Shown here in pieces: positions 23,564 through 31,444 of a stretch of 64,000 nt of DNA; position 1 is the stretch's first letter; every line of letters begins with the position of its first letter. The notes under the pieces were generated by a model. The model was not told where the DNA came from and did no database searches. It worked only from the letters and a program-made list of their open reading frames with translations. The translations under genes and the position numbers were made by a program. The DNA is from Tectiglobus sp965224045. GTDB taxonomy: Bacteria; Pseudomonadota; Alphaproteobacteria; Rhizobiales; Hyphomicrobiaceae. The stretch lies in NCBI GenBank assembly GCA_965224045.1, contig CBDCYD010000006.1, positions 62,001-126,000 of the forward strand, given 5' to 3'.

Positions 23564-24298
23564 TCAAAGGTTTGTCCAGATCAGACCGCATCCCGACAGC
23601 CCCAACAAGACGAGAATGATCTGGTTGAAGCGGCTGTCACTGACGCGGGTATAGAGAGCGGCACCGAGCCGGGCGCCGACAAATGTTCCCGGCAATGCGA
23701 CGGCGACAGCCATCAACAGGTCCCGGGTTATCAGGCCTGCGGAAACGTGCGCGAGCAAGGCCGCGGCCAGGATCGTCAGGTTGAACGCCTGGAAGGTGCC
23801 GCGCTTTTGCGCCTTGGTCCACCCCCGGATGTCCGCCCATACCGTCAGCAATGGGCCCGACAATCCCGCAAGGCCGCCCAATAGCCCGCTTGCAAATCCG
23901 ATGCCGCCATCGGCGAGGCGGCCGCCCCAAGCCAGCCCGCTGCGCCGGCGGTGCCACAGCGCGTGGGCCGCATAACCGATCAAGAGGACCGCGATCGCAA
24001 GCTTGAAGGCGCGCACCTCGACGACGGTCAGAAGCAGCGTACCGACAGGCACCGCGAGGAGACCCGGCAAAGCGAACGGTGCAACGCGGGAGACCTCGAT
24101 GGCGTGCCAGATGCGCGGCAGGGTCTGGAGCTGGGCGGCTGCGGAGCAGACCACGACCAGCGTTGCCGCGACCGGCGGCGGCAGGGCGTAGAGCCATAAC
24201 CCCAGGGCCGTGATGCCGGTGCCGAAGCCGGCAAAACCATTGACGAAGCCGCCCAAAAGCGCACCGGCCAGAACCAGCAGGATGTCGTCCAGTCCCAT
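23564..24298 (-). CDS. TSUP (TauE/SafE) family membrane transporter
   Basis: A 244-residue protein with about seven to eight hydrophobic segments. The family motif appears twice: GGFVNGFAGFGTGITALGLW near the N-terminus and GFASGLLGGLAGLSGPLL in the middle. It probably exports a small anion, as for other TSUP proteins. It is related only at family level to the TSUP gene at 12801. It lies upstream of the MBL gene with a 68-bp gap and could be co-transcribed with it. Confidence 0.83.
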   Translation of the reverse strand: MGLDDILLVLAGALLGGFVNGFAGFGTGITALGLWLYALPPPVAATLVVVCSAAAQLQTLPRIWHAIEVSRVAPFALPGLLAVPVGTLLLTVVEVRAFKLAIAVLLIGYAAHALWHRRRSGLAWGGRLADGGIGFASGLLGGLAGLSGPLLTVWADIRGWTKAQKRGTFQAFNLTILAAALLAHVSAGLITRDLLMAVAVALPGTFVGARLGAALYTRVSDSRFNQIILVLLGLSGCGLIWTNL

Positions 24299-24498
24299 GA
24301 GCCACCCGCCGAGCGGAACGCCTATTGCATTGCGAGGATCCGAACGGTGTTAGGGCAATCCGGGGCGCGCTTCAACGCCGCGCAATTAAACACGGCGGCC
24401 GATCACGACATCTGCGCTAAAGCCAAGATGGAGTGCGCAGCAAAGATGACCGGCGGGCTTTTCAATAAGGCGCCGGGAAATTGATGTGCGCGCGCTCC

Positions 24499-25269
24499 TT
24501 AGATCGTCCGGTATCCGCCGTCGGCCATGATGATGCCGCCGGTCACGTATTGTGAGAGGTCGGATGCAAGGAACACGGCCGGCCCGACGATGTCTTCCGG
24601 CTTGCCGGCGCGGCCCAGCGGCGTGTGGTCGAGGAAAGTCTTGACGAGGTCGGGATTATTGGCACGCGCCTCGGCATTGAGCGGCGTCTCGATCAGGCCC
24701 GGCCCGATGGCGTTGACGCGCACGCCGTCCCGGCCGAGTTCGGCGGCCAGCGCCTTGGTAAAGCCGAGAACGCCGTGCTTCGAGGTGGTGTAGGCGGCCG
24801 AGTTCGGCGTGCGCACATGCACGAAAGACTGGATCGAACCGATGTTGATGATCCGGCCCTTGGCTGCGCGGATCTGGTCCAGGAAGGCGTGCGTGACGTT
24901 GAACACACCCTTGACGTTGATGTCGATGATATCGTCCCAGTCCTTGATGACGGCATCGCTGTCGCCGGTGAACGGGTTGCGCCGGTTGATGCCGGCATTG
25001 TTGACGAGAACGGAAACCGGTCCGTGGTCAGCCGCGATCCGGCCCGCGGTCGCGATGCATCCTTGCCGGTCGGTGACGTCCAGTTCGCAGCTGTGAGCTT
25101 TGCCGCCGGCCGCCTCGACCTGGCTTGCGGTTTCGCCGGCCGCGGCGACGTCGATGTCCAGAATGATGACCTCGGCACCCTGTTGCGCGAAGCCGACCGC
25201 GATCGCCCGCCCGATGCCCGAGCCGCCGCCGGTCACCACCGCCCGGTGGCCATCAAGAAGTCCCGCCAT
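24499..25269 (-). CDS. Short-chain dehydrogenase (sugar-acid/gluconate 5-dehydrogenase-like)
   Basis: A 256-residue SDR with TGGGSGIGRAIAVGFA for NAD(P), NNAG at about 90, Ser in NIGSIQSF, YTTSK as the catalytic Tyr/Lys pair, and a C-terminal GGIIMADGGYRT typical of KduD and gluconate 5-dehydrogenase relatives. GAGG stands before the ATG at 25269, which is preferred over 25293. With a TRAP transporter 2.3 kb away, sugar-acid use is plausible but only inferred. Confidence 0.85.
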   Translation of the reverse strand: MAGLLDGHRAVVTGGGSGIGRAIAVGFAQQGAEVIILDIDVAAAGETASQVEAAGGKAHSCELDVTDRQGCIATAGRIAADHGPVSVLVNNAGINRRNPFTGDSDAVIKDWDDIIDINVKGVFNVTHAFLDQIRAAKGRIINIGSIQSFVHVRTPNSAAYTTSKHGVLGFTKALAAELGRDGVRVNAIGPGLIETPLNAEARANNPDLVKTFLDHTPLGRAGKPEDIVGPAVFLASDLSQYVTGGIIMADGGYRTI

Positions 25270-25510
25270 CGCTGCATCCTCCCAAATTCGCATTTGTTAC
25301 GTTTCTGACCTTAAGGCTAAGGCGTTAAGGCTAAGGCGTTTTAAGCGGAAGTTGAAGGTGTCTCGGCCCGGCCACAAGCAGCAGAAACCGAGTTTTTCGG
25401 CTGATCTAGGCGATAAGGGCGCGAACAGGATAAGTTGCGCAACGGCATTGAGAGGAAAAACTACGTTTGGCCATGAACCTTAATTCATTCCCGAGCGACC
25501 CAATCATTGG

Positions 25511-26101
25511 ATGGTGCCGGAAAACCGCCGGATGCAGTCGATGAGCGGACCAACAGACGGTGAGCTTATTGAGCGCGTCGCCAGGCAGGACCAGGCGGCG
25601 ATCGAGCAGCTGTTTACGCGTTATCAGGTGCGTGTTTACCGGTTCATCCTGCGCAAAGTCGGCTCCGAAGCGATTGCCGAGGAGCTGACCAACGAGGTTT
25701 TCATGGAGGTCTGGCGCCATGCGTCACGCTTCGAAGGCCGGTCCGCTCTGTCGAGCTGGATTCTCGGCATCGCACACAACCGGGCGGTCAGCTCGCTCAG
25801 AAAGCGCCGCGAAAGCGCTTTGGACGAGGGCCAGGCCGATGCCATCGCGGACAATGCGGACGATCCCGAAGTCGTCGCCCAGAAGGCCGACAAGGGCGCG
25901 CTCCTCAGGGCGTGCATGGACCGGCTTTCGGATGACCACCGCACGATCATCGACCTTGTCTACTACCATGAAAAGTCGGTCGCCGAAGTTGCCGAGGTCG
26001 TCGGCATCCCGGCAAGCACCGTCAAAACCCGGATGTTTTACGCGCGAAAGAAACTCTCGGAATTCCTACAGGAGGCCGGCGTCGATCGCGGCTGGCCCTA
26101 G
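25511..26101 (+). CDS. ECF sigma factor (second system)
   Basis: A 196-residue ECF sigma factor. Region 2 covers YRFILRKVGSEAIAEELTNEVFMEVW, with SSWILGIAHNRAV as region 2.4. Region 4 ends in KSVAEVAEVVGIPASTVKTRM. ATGs at 25532 or 25541 are alternative starts. The next gene is its membrane anti-sigma factor, 210 bp downstream instead of overlapping. The TAG stop lies in the CTAG (26098-26101) that opens a repeat element. The signal and target genes are not evident, and no clear cognate promoter was found upstream. Confidence 0.9.
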   Translation: MVPENRRMQSMSGPTDGELIERVARQDQAAIEQLFTRYQVRVYRFILRKVGSEAIAEELTNEVFMEVWRHASRFEGRSALSSWILGIAHNRAVSSLRKRRESALDEGQADAIADNADDPEVVAQKADKGALLRACMDRLSDDHRTIIDLVYYHEKSVAEVAEVVGIPASTVKTRMFYARKKLSEFLQEAGVDRGWP

Positions 26102-26266
26102 TGTTCCGGTTCTGACATTTGCTACCCGGTGCGGCGATGTCGAGAGCAAATGTCAGAACCCTAAGGAACACGAGCAAGCCTATGTTGCTCGTGTCGCTCT
26201 TGCACCTGGCGTTTGGTTGAGAGACCAGCCGTATGCGGCGACCAAACGTCAGGTGCGCGACACTAG
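26098..26266. repeat. Dispersed palindromic repeat (modules C and D) between sigma and anti-sigma genes
   Basis: Module C (GTGTTCCGGTTCTGACATTTG ... AGCAAATGTCAGAACC) and module D (GCACCTGGCGTTTGGTTGAG ... ACCAAACGTCAGGTGCG) are bounded by CTAG at 26098-26101 and 26263-26266. The left CTAG supplies the sigma stop codon. The element separates two genes that are normally adjacent or overlapping. Confidence 0.88.
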
Positions 26267-26310
26267 CAGGACCGGGACCGCATCACACCAATTGGGACAC
26301 TGGAAGAGCC

Positions 26311-26997
26311 ATGTCTGAGACGAGCGAAACGTTTTCCGAACGCGAAGACATCGAGATGATGTTGCCGTGGTATGTCGCCGGAACGCTGGAGGCCGACGAG
26401 GTTGCCCGTGTCGAGCGCTATCTCGCAGCGCATCCCGATATGGAGATGCAGCTCGATCTGATCCGATCGGAGCAAAACGAAGCGGCGCTGGCCAACGAGA
26501 TGCTCGGCATGCCGGCACCCGGCGGGCTCGAGCGGTTGCGCGCGTCGATTGCAGCCGATGCCCCAGCGAGCGCCAGGCTGGCGGCTGCCGGCAGCAGCGT
26601 CTGGTCCGAACTCAAGTCGTTGTTCTCGGCGCCGACGCCGCGTGCCGTGCAGTGGGCCGGGATGGCGGCAGCCCTGGTGCTGATGCTGCAGGCCGGCGTC
26701 ATCGGCGGCTTGATGACCTCGCAGCCCACGCCGGGCAAAGGTAATACCTACGAGGTGGCCGGTGGCCAGCAGACCAAGGGCTTGAAACTGGTGGTGCGCT
26801 TTGCACCGGCGGCAACGTCGGCGCAGATCGCGGACGCACTGGCGGCCGTCGACGGCCAGATCATCGCCGGCCCCAAGCCGGGCGGTTTGTTCGAGGTGCG
26901 CATTGCCGATCCCGAAGAGGGCAAGCCCGACAAGACCGCAATCATCGCCAAGCTGAAATCCGACGGCATCGTCACCTTGGTGCTCGGCGGCAGCTAG
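26311..26997 (+). CDS. Membrane-anchored anti-sigma factor
   Basis: A 228-residue protein. The N-terminal 80 residues (EDIEMMLPWYVAGTLEADEVARVERYLAAHP) resemble the anti-sigma domain that packs on ECF factors, without the zinc-binding His/Cys set. A single membrane segment lies at about 111-135 (WAGMAAALVLMLQAGVIGGL). The remaining C-terminal domain should face the periplasm and ends in a small alpha/beta fold (KLVVRFAPAATSAQIADAL ...). GGAAGAGCC before the ATG at 26311 sets the start. It most likely controls the sigma factor encoded just upstream. Confidence 0.85.
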   Translation: MSETSETFSEREDIEMMLPWYVAGTLEADEVARVERYLAAHPDMEMQLDLIRSEQNEAALANEMLGMPAPGGLERLRASIAADAPASARLAAAGSSVWSELKSLFSAPTPRAVQWAGMAAALVLMLQAGVIGGLMTSQPTPGKGNTYEVAGGQQTKGLKLVVRFAPAATSAQIADALAAVDGQIIAGPKPGGLFEVRIADPEEGKPDKTAIIAKLKSDGIVTLVLGGS

Positions 26998-27126
26998 GAG
27001 GCGGGAGTTCGTGGCGAAGATCGTGCTCCTGAACGATCAATCCGACACGAGCGCAGGCAAGTTGTGGAGGGCCCAGGCAGGTCGGATGCCACCCCTTGTC
27101 CGATCAAAGCCGCCACACCTAACATT

Positions 27127-27256
27127 CGTCATTCCTGCGCAAGAACGCGTAAACACCCGCGTTCCCTAGAGTAACTGCCCGACATCGGATGTTTCCGATG
27201 TCGGGCTAATTTGTGTGAGAACGCGTGAACACCCGCGTTCTTGCGCAGGAATGACG
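27127..27256. repeat. Inverted repeat element, family F
   Basis: CGTCATTCCTGCGCAAGAAC at the left is matched by its complement ending at 27256, giving arms of about 23 bp. Inside lie two ACACCCGCGTT segments and the hairpin at 27178. The form is like the GTCATTCC...GGAATGAC elements common in many proteobacteria. Partial relatives lie at 27436-27468 and 40690-40726. Confidence 0.82.
27178..27205. other. Perfect 12-bp hairpin inside family F element
   Basis: CCCGACATCGGA and TCCGATGTCGGG pair perfectly around the loop TGTT. There is no T-run, so a Rho-independent terminator is not certain. It interrupts the inner part of the surrounding inverted repeat, as a nested insertion would. Confidence 0.65.
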
Positions 27257-27325
27257 AAGGAGAGGGTGGCATTTGCCGCGCGATCGAGGTTGCGGAAGAC
27301 GACGTCACCTCACCCCACACCGCAG

Positions 27326-27418
27326 CGTCATCCCGTCGACGGCAGGGACCCAAGCGGGTCTCCACTTGCACTGTGCCGGCGGTGAGCTGCTTGGGTTCCT
27401 GCCGTCGCAGGAATGACG
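27326..27418. repeat. Second inverted repeat, family F
   Basis: CGTCATCCCGTCGACGGCAG at the left pairs with CTGCCGTCGCAGGAATGACG at the right, followed inwards by ACCCAAGC and GCTTGGGT. The outer ends share the GTCAT...ATGAC termini of the neighbouring element. Confidence 0.75.
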
Positions 27419-27651
27419 AAGGGGGAGAAAGAACACGGGAACACCCGCGTTCTTGCGCAGGAATGACGGTGTTGGGTGATTTGATTGCAGAACGCCGCCC
27501 GCCTCGCTCACATTTTCTTGCATCGCTTTTGAACCGGACCGCGACCGGCTGCGACCTACATTTCAGTCGAGACTGAGTGAGCGTTTCCCTCCCCCACTTC
27601 AGCTCTCGCCGCCGCGGAGCCCCTCTCTCCCCCGTCCTGCTCCGCGGCCGT

Positions 27652-29022
27652 CTAGGACCCCGGCGGTTCGCCCCCTCCCGCCGTCGGGGTCTTTTTTTCG
27701 AGCCAGCGCGCCGACCTCAGCAAACGCCCTTCGTCCCGGCGCAGCCCGATCAGTTGCGCGCCGCACGGCATGCCGCCAACCTCCAGCAGCGGCAGCGTCA
27801 CGGTCGGCACGCCGAGGAAGGTCCACATGCCGTTGAACACGGGGTTGCCGGTCGTCTCCAGGCCTTTCGGTGCAGAGCCCACCGACGACAAGGTCAGAAC
27901 CGCATCATAGGTCCTGAACATCTCTGCAAACGCCCGATACATCGGCGCGCGCTGATTGACGGCGTCGAGATAGGCCTTCGCCGATATGTTTTCGCTGTCG
28001 TCCAGCCACTGGCGCAGCGCATCGCTCAGCAGGTAATCGGCCTTGGCGCGCAGCGGTGCGAAATGGTGGGCGTTCTCGGCGCACTGGATGCAGCGATGAA
28101 CCGCGATGATGTCGTCCAGCTCGGCCGGCAGCGACTGTGCCTCGCAGCGCGCACCGAGCGAACCGGCAAGCGCCGTGATTGCTGCCTGCGCTGCCGGGCA
28201 GGCCTCGTCCCAGGCCGGCGTCCGGCAAAACGCGATCTTCGGCTCCGGGACGGTGGCCAGGTCCTGGCCGAGTTCCCGCGAAACGTCGGGCCGCGCCCGC
28301 GCATAGCTGACGTCGTCGTCGGGATCGCTGGCGGACAGGGCATCGGTGATGAGTGCGATGTCGTCGAGCGAGCGGCCGTAGACGCCGACCGTGTCGAGGG
28401 TGTGAGACTGCAGCGTGACGCCGGTCCGCGAAATCAGACCGCGAGTCGGCTTCAATCCGTAAATCCCGCAAAACGAGGCCGGGCGGACCACCGAGCCGCC
28501 GGTCTGCGTGCCGAGCGCCAACGGCACCATGCCGCACGCCACGGCCGCAGCGGAGCCTGACGAGGAGCCGCCCGGGGTGTGCTCCAGGTTGTGGGGATTG
28601 CGGGTCTTGCCGGGCGTGCGTGTCGCCAGTTCGGTTGTCACCGACTTGCCCATGATGACGGCGCCGGCATCGCGCAGCGCCTTGACGCACGTCGCGTCGC
28701 GTTCGGTCTGGCGCCCCTTGTGGATCGGCGTGCCGTCCTGGGTCGGCATGTCGGCGGTGGCGATGATGTCCTTGATCGCCACCGGCAGCCCGTGCAAGTG
28801 ACCACCCGTGTGGCCCGCATCGAGTTGGGCGTCGGCGGCGCGGGCCTGGGCGAGCGCATGGTCCGGCTCGAAGTATTCCCAGGCCTGGACGTCCGCTTCG
28901 CGCTCTTCGATACGGGCGATGCAGGCACGCGTGAGGTCCTCGCACGTGATTTGGCGATTTCGGATCTTCGCGAGCGCCGCGGTGGCGGTCAGGTCGGCCA
29001 GCGTTGCGGTGTCGGCGGTCAT
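27652..29022 (-). CDS. Amidase signature family hydrolase
   Basis: A 456-residue amidase, paralogous to the one at 16832-18163. Lys in VAIKDIIATA, cis-Ser in HTPGGSSSGSAAA and nucleophilic Ser in GTQTGGSVVRPA form the triad. The frame opens at 29136, but GGGAGACC stands before the ATG at 29022. It lies 154 bp after the MFS exporter gene on the same strand and may share its transcript. The substrate is unknown; the pair with an exporter could serve detoxification or product release, which is speculation. Confidence 0.88.
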   Translation of the reverse strand: MTADTATLADLTATAALAKIRNRQITCEDLTRACIARIEEREADVQAWEYFEPDHALAQARAADAQLDAGHTGGHLHGLPVAIKDIIATADMPTQDGTPIHKGRQTERDATCVKALRDAGAVIMGKSVTTELATRTPGKTRNPHNLEHTPGGSSSGSAAAVACGMVPLALGTQTGGSVVRPASFCGIYGLKPTRGLISRTGVTLQSHTLDTVGVYGRSLDDIALITDALSASDPDDDVSYARARPDVSRELGQDLATVPEPKIAFCRTPAWDEACPAAQAAITALAGSLGARCEAQSLPAELDDIIAVHRCIQCAENAHHFAPLRAKADYLLSDALRQWLDDSENISAKAYLDAVNQRAPMYRAFAEMFRTYDAVLTLSSVGSAPKGLETTGNPVFNGMWTFLGVPTVTLPLLEVGGMPCGAQLIGLRRDEGRLLRSARWLEKKTPTAGGGEPPGS

Positions 29023-29176
29023 GGTGGTCTCCCGGCTTGGCACGCTGCCATGGACGGCATGCTGCTGCGCAATCAGATCGGGCCGGACCGGCCCGCGCAA
29101 GCGCATTGCCATCACGAGAGCGATGATCTGGGCCAACAGCTCGGAGGCAACAGGCGCAGGTGCGGGAAACGGTCAC

Positions 29177-30445
29177 TCAGCGGTTGCCGATCGCGCCGGA
29201 CGGCCACAGATCCTTGCGCCAGCGGATCGCAATGAGCAGCGTGAAGATGAGGCCGGTGGCCGCGTAGAGCATGGCCGTCGCCGGGTAGCCGATACGCTCG
29301 ATCAGCGCACCCGCGAGCAGCAGGCCGACCGGCAGGCTGTAGATCGCCAGCATGCGCACACCCATGACGCGGCCGCGGAACTGCTGCTCGGAGGAGCGCA
29401 TCAGCAGGATCACCAGCGGCACCAGGCTCAGGCTTTGTGCGAGGCCGATCAGGAACAGAACGGCCATGCCGAGGCTTTGGAGCGCGACGTGCGAGAAGAC
29501 CAGCAACAAGCAGAACCAGGTGGCGGCGAACACCAGCATCATGCGGGCGGGTTTGATGCGGTGGCCGAAGGCGCTGAGCAATAATGACCCCGTCAGCGCG
29601 CCGGAGGCAAAGCTTGCCAGGAGATAACCGAGGCCGGTCTCGTCGCTGCCGTAGATCTCGCGTGCGACGTAGGGCATGAGGCCGGACGTCAGCGGAAAGG
29701 CCGTGAGGTTGACCAGGAACGCGATCCACATTGCCGCCTGCAAATGACCGTTGCGCCACACGTAGACGAGGCCGGCGGCAAGGTCGCGCCACAGTGTCAG
29801 GCGCGGGCGGGCGGTGCGGGCTTTGCGGCCCGCGGCGCCGTCACCGGTAGGCCGGGCCGGGCGGATCGCGAGCGTCAGCAGGAAGCCCGACAGGTAGAGG
29901 CTCGAAATGACGATGTACGTGGTTGCAAGGCCGAGCGCTGCAAACAGCCCGGCACCGCTCAGTGCCCCGACCACGCGTGCTGAGTCCAACGTCGTGCGCG
30001 AGATGCCGACGGCGCCAGCGAGCAGCGAAGGCGGCATGGTTTCCGCGACCAGGGCGCTGCGCATCGCCAGATCCGATGCCCGCACGAGGCTGACGACAAA
30101 GGTCAGCGCGAGCACGATTTGCGGGCTGACGAGGCCGCTGACAACGGTTGCCGTCAGCGTTAAGGCGATGACGGTGTAGAATGCCCGCATCGCGCACAGC
30201 ACATTGCGATGGCCGAGCCGGTCGGCAACGGCACCGAACATCGGCGCAAACAACGTGCCAACGAACACCACCGCCCCGAACACCGTCAGCAGGAAAACGG
30301 AGTTGGTCTGCGCCAGCATGTACCAGCCGAGAACCAACAGCTCCATCTCAAAGGCCCACGAGGTGGCAAGGTCGGCCGGCCACTGAAAGCGGAAATTACG
30401 GATGCGGAACGGCGCCAGCAGTGTCGGTGTCGGTTCGCCGCTCAA
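29177..30445 (-). CDS. MFS transporter (EntS-like exporter family)
   Basis: A membrane protein of about 422 residues with twelve hydrophobic segments. The loop after segment 2 reads GAVADRLGHRNVLCAMRA, the MFS motif A, and GVRMLAIYSLPVGLLLAG fits EntS/TetV-type exporters. The open frame reaches 30532, but its first 29 residues are Arg/Gly-rich with no coding character. A TTG at 30445 (LSGEPTPTLLAPFRIRNFRF) is the likelier start, though not proven. It is divergent from the DUF985 cupin gene. Confidence 0.82.
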   Translation of the reverse strand: MSGEPTPTLLAPFRIRNFRFQWPADLATSWAFEMELLVLGWYMLAQTNSVFLLTVFGAVVFVGTLFAPMFGAVADRLGHRNVLCAMRAFYTVIALTLTATVVSGLVSPQIVLALTFVVSLVRASDLAMRSALVAETMPPSLLAGAVGISRTTLDSARVVGALSGAGLFAALGLATTYIVISSLYLSGFLLTLAIRPARPTGDGAAGRKARTARPRLTLWRDLAAGLVYVWRNGHLQAAMWIAFLVNLTAFPLTSGLMPYVAREIYGSDETGLGYLLASFASGALTGSLLLSAFGHRIKPARMMLVFAATWFCLLLVFSHVALQSLGMAVLFLIGLAQSLSLVPLVILLMRSSEQQFRGRVMGVRMLAIYSLPVGLLLAGALIERIGYPATAMLYAATGLIFTLLIAIRWRKDLWPSGAIGNR

Positions 30446-30793
30446 ATGTCCTGTTCCCGTCCCACGCGCCCGTATTCCCGATCGGCCCGATAAGCGAGTA
30501 ACCAGAAAAGGCGGTCCGCGGCCAGCCCGCAAGGGTTCTCGTCACGGTTCGATCATCGATTGGATGAGAGCGAGGTGCGGGACATGCCAAGGACCTCGGG
30601 ACCACGGTGGCCGGAAGCGGCGCGATGCTCGTGCAGGCCGTCCGAGGCCCGCGCGGCTCACCGGTTTTGCGCGCTGAGCCGACGAGGCGGTGATCACACC
30701 GCGCTATTCGTGTACGCTCGGACCACAGACCCCGGGGAACAGCTGACCCGGCGCAATGACCGCGAGACCACCCGACAGACGAGGCCGACGCCA

Positions 30794-31219
30794 ATGACGC
30801 CAGAAGATGTCATCCGCGTTCTCCGGCTGAGCCCGCATCCCGAAGGCGGGCATTTCCGCGAGACCTTTCGTGACACGCGCACGGTGGCTGACGGGCGGGC
30901 GGCTTCCACCGCGATCTATTTCCTGCTCGCAGACGGGGAAGTGTCACGCTGGCACAGGGTCGATGCCTGCGAGGTCTGGCACTGGTATGCCGGCGCGCCG
31001 CTGGCGCTCGCCATTGACGGTGACGGCGTGGCGTCTCGCACTTTCACGCTTGGCTGCAACCTCGCGCAGGGCGAGCGCCCGCAGGCGGTGGTGCCTCAAG
31101 GCGCCTGGCAGCAGGCCCGGTCGCTCGGGACATGGTCGCTGGTCGGGTGCACCGTCGCGCCGGGCTTTGAATTTTCCGGCTTCGAAATGGCACCGCAAGG
31201 ATTTGAGCCGGGCAAATAG
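30794..31219 (+). CDS. DUF985 family cupin
   Basis: A 141-residue cupin of the DUF985 type. It shows the family opening LRLSPHPEGGHFRETFRD, YFLLADGEVSRWHRVDACEVWHWYAG with candidate metal residues His and Glu, and the C-terminal CTVAPGFEFSGFEMAP. Proteins of this family are small single-domain cupins of unclear function. The frame is open to 30560, but the upstream part has no coding bias and the ATG at 30794 gives the usual length. Confidence 0.85.
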   Translation: MTPEDVIRVLRLSPHPEGGHFRETFRDTRTVADGRAASTAIYFLLADGEVSRWHRVDACEVWHWYAGAPLALAIDGDGVASRTFTLGCNLAQGERPQAVVPQGAWQQARSLGTWSLVGCTVAPGFEFSGFEMAPQGFEPGK

Positions 31220-31444
31220 TGCCGCGTGTGCCCGAATCGCGCAGCAGTGACGCCGCCGGAACGTGCGGGCTGCCGGTTATCCACGAGAAATTAAGCGGAC
31301 TGCCGGGCCGTAGTGGGCTGAATTGCATAGGCAAAAGATGATCCCTGGGGAGCGATGCGGCGTTGTCCTTGCCGCTGCTCCGCGACTCGTCCAATTCTGC
31401 TGGTCGATTCGATTATTCGGCGACGTAGTGGGGGTCGTTCCATC

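Larger units (their letters stand above)
26998..27651. other. Repeat-rich gene-free region
   Basis: No gene is supported in these 654 bases. They hold inverted repeats at 27127-27256 and 27326-27418, a perfect hairpin at 27178-27205, and a further half unit at 27436-27468. The last 100 bases before the amidase gene are unremarkable. Confidence 0.6.

Noticed and set aside
25250..25510. Autoregulated promoter for the second ECF sigma factor
   Set aside because: GAACCTT at about 25475 recalls a GGAACC box, but no matching -10 at proper spacing could be found.
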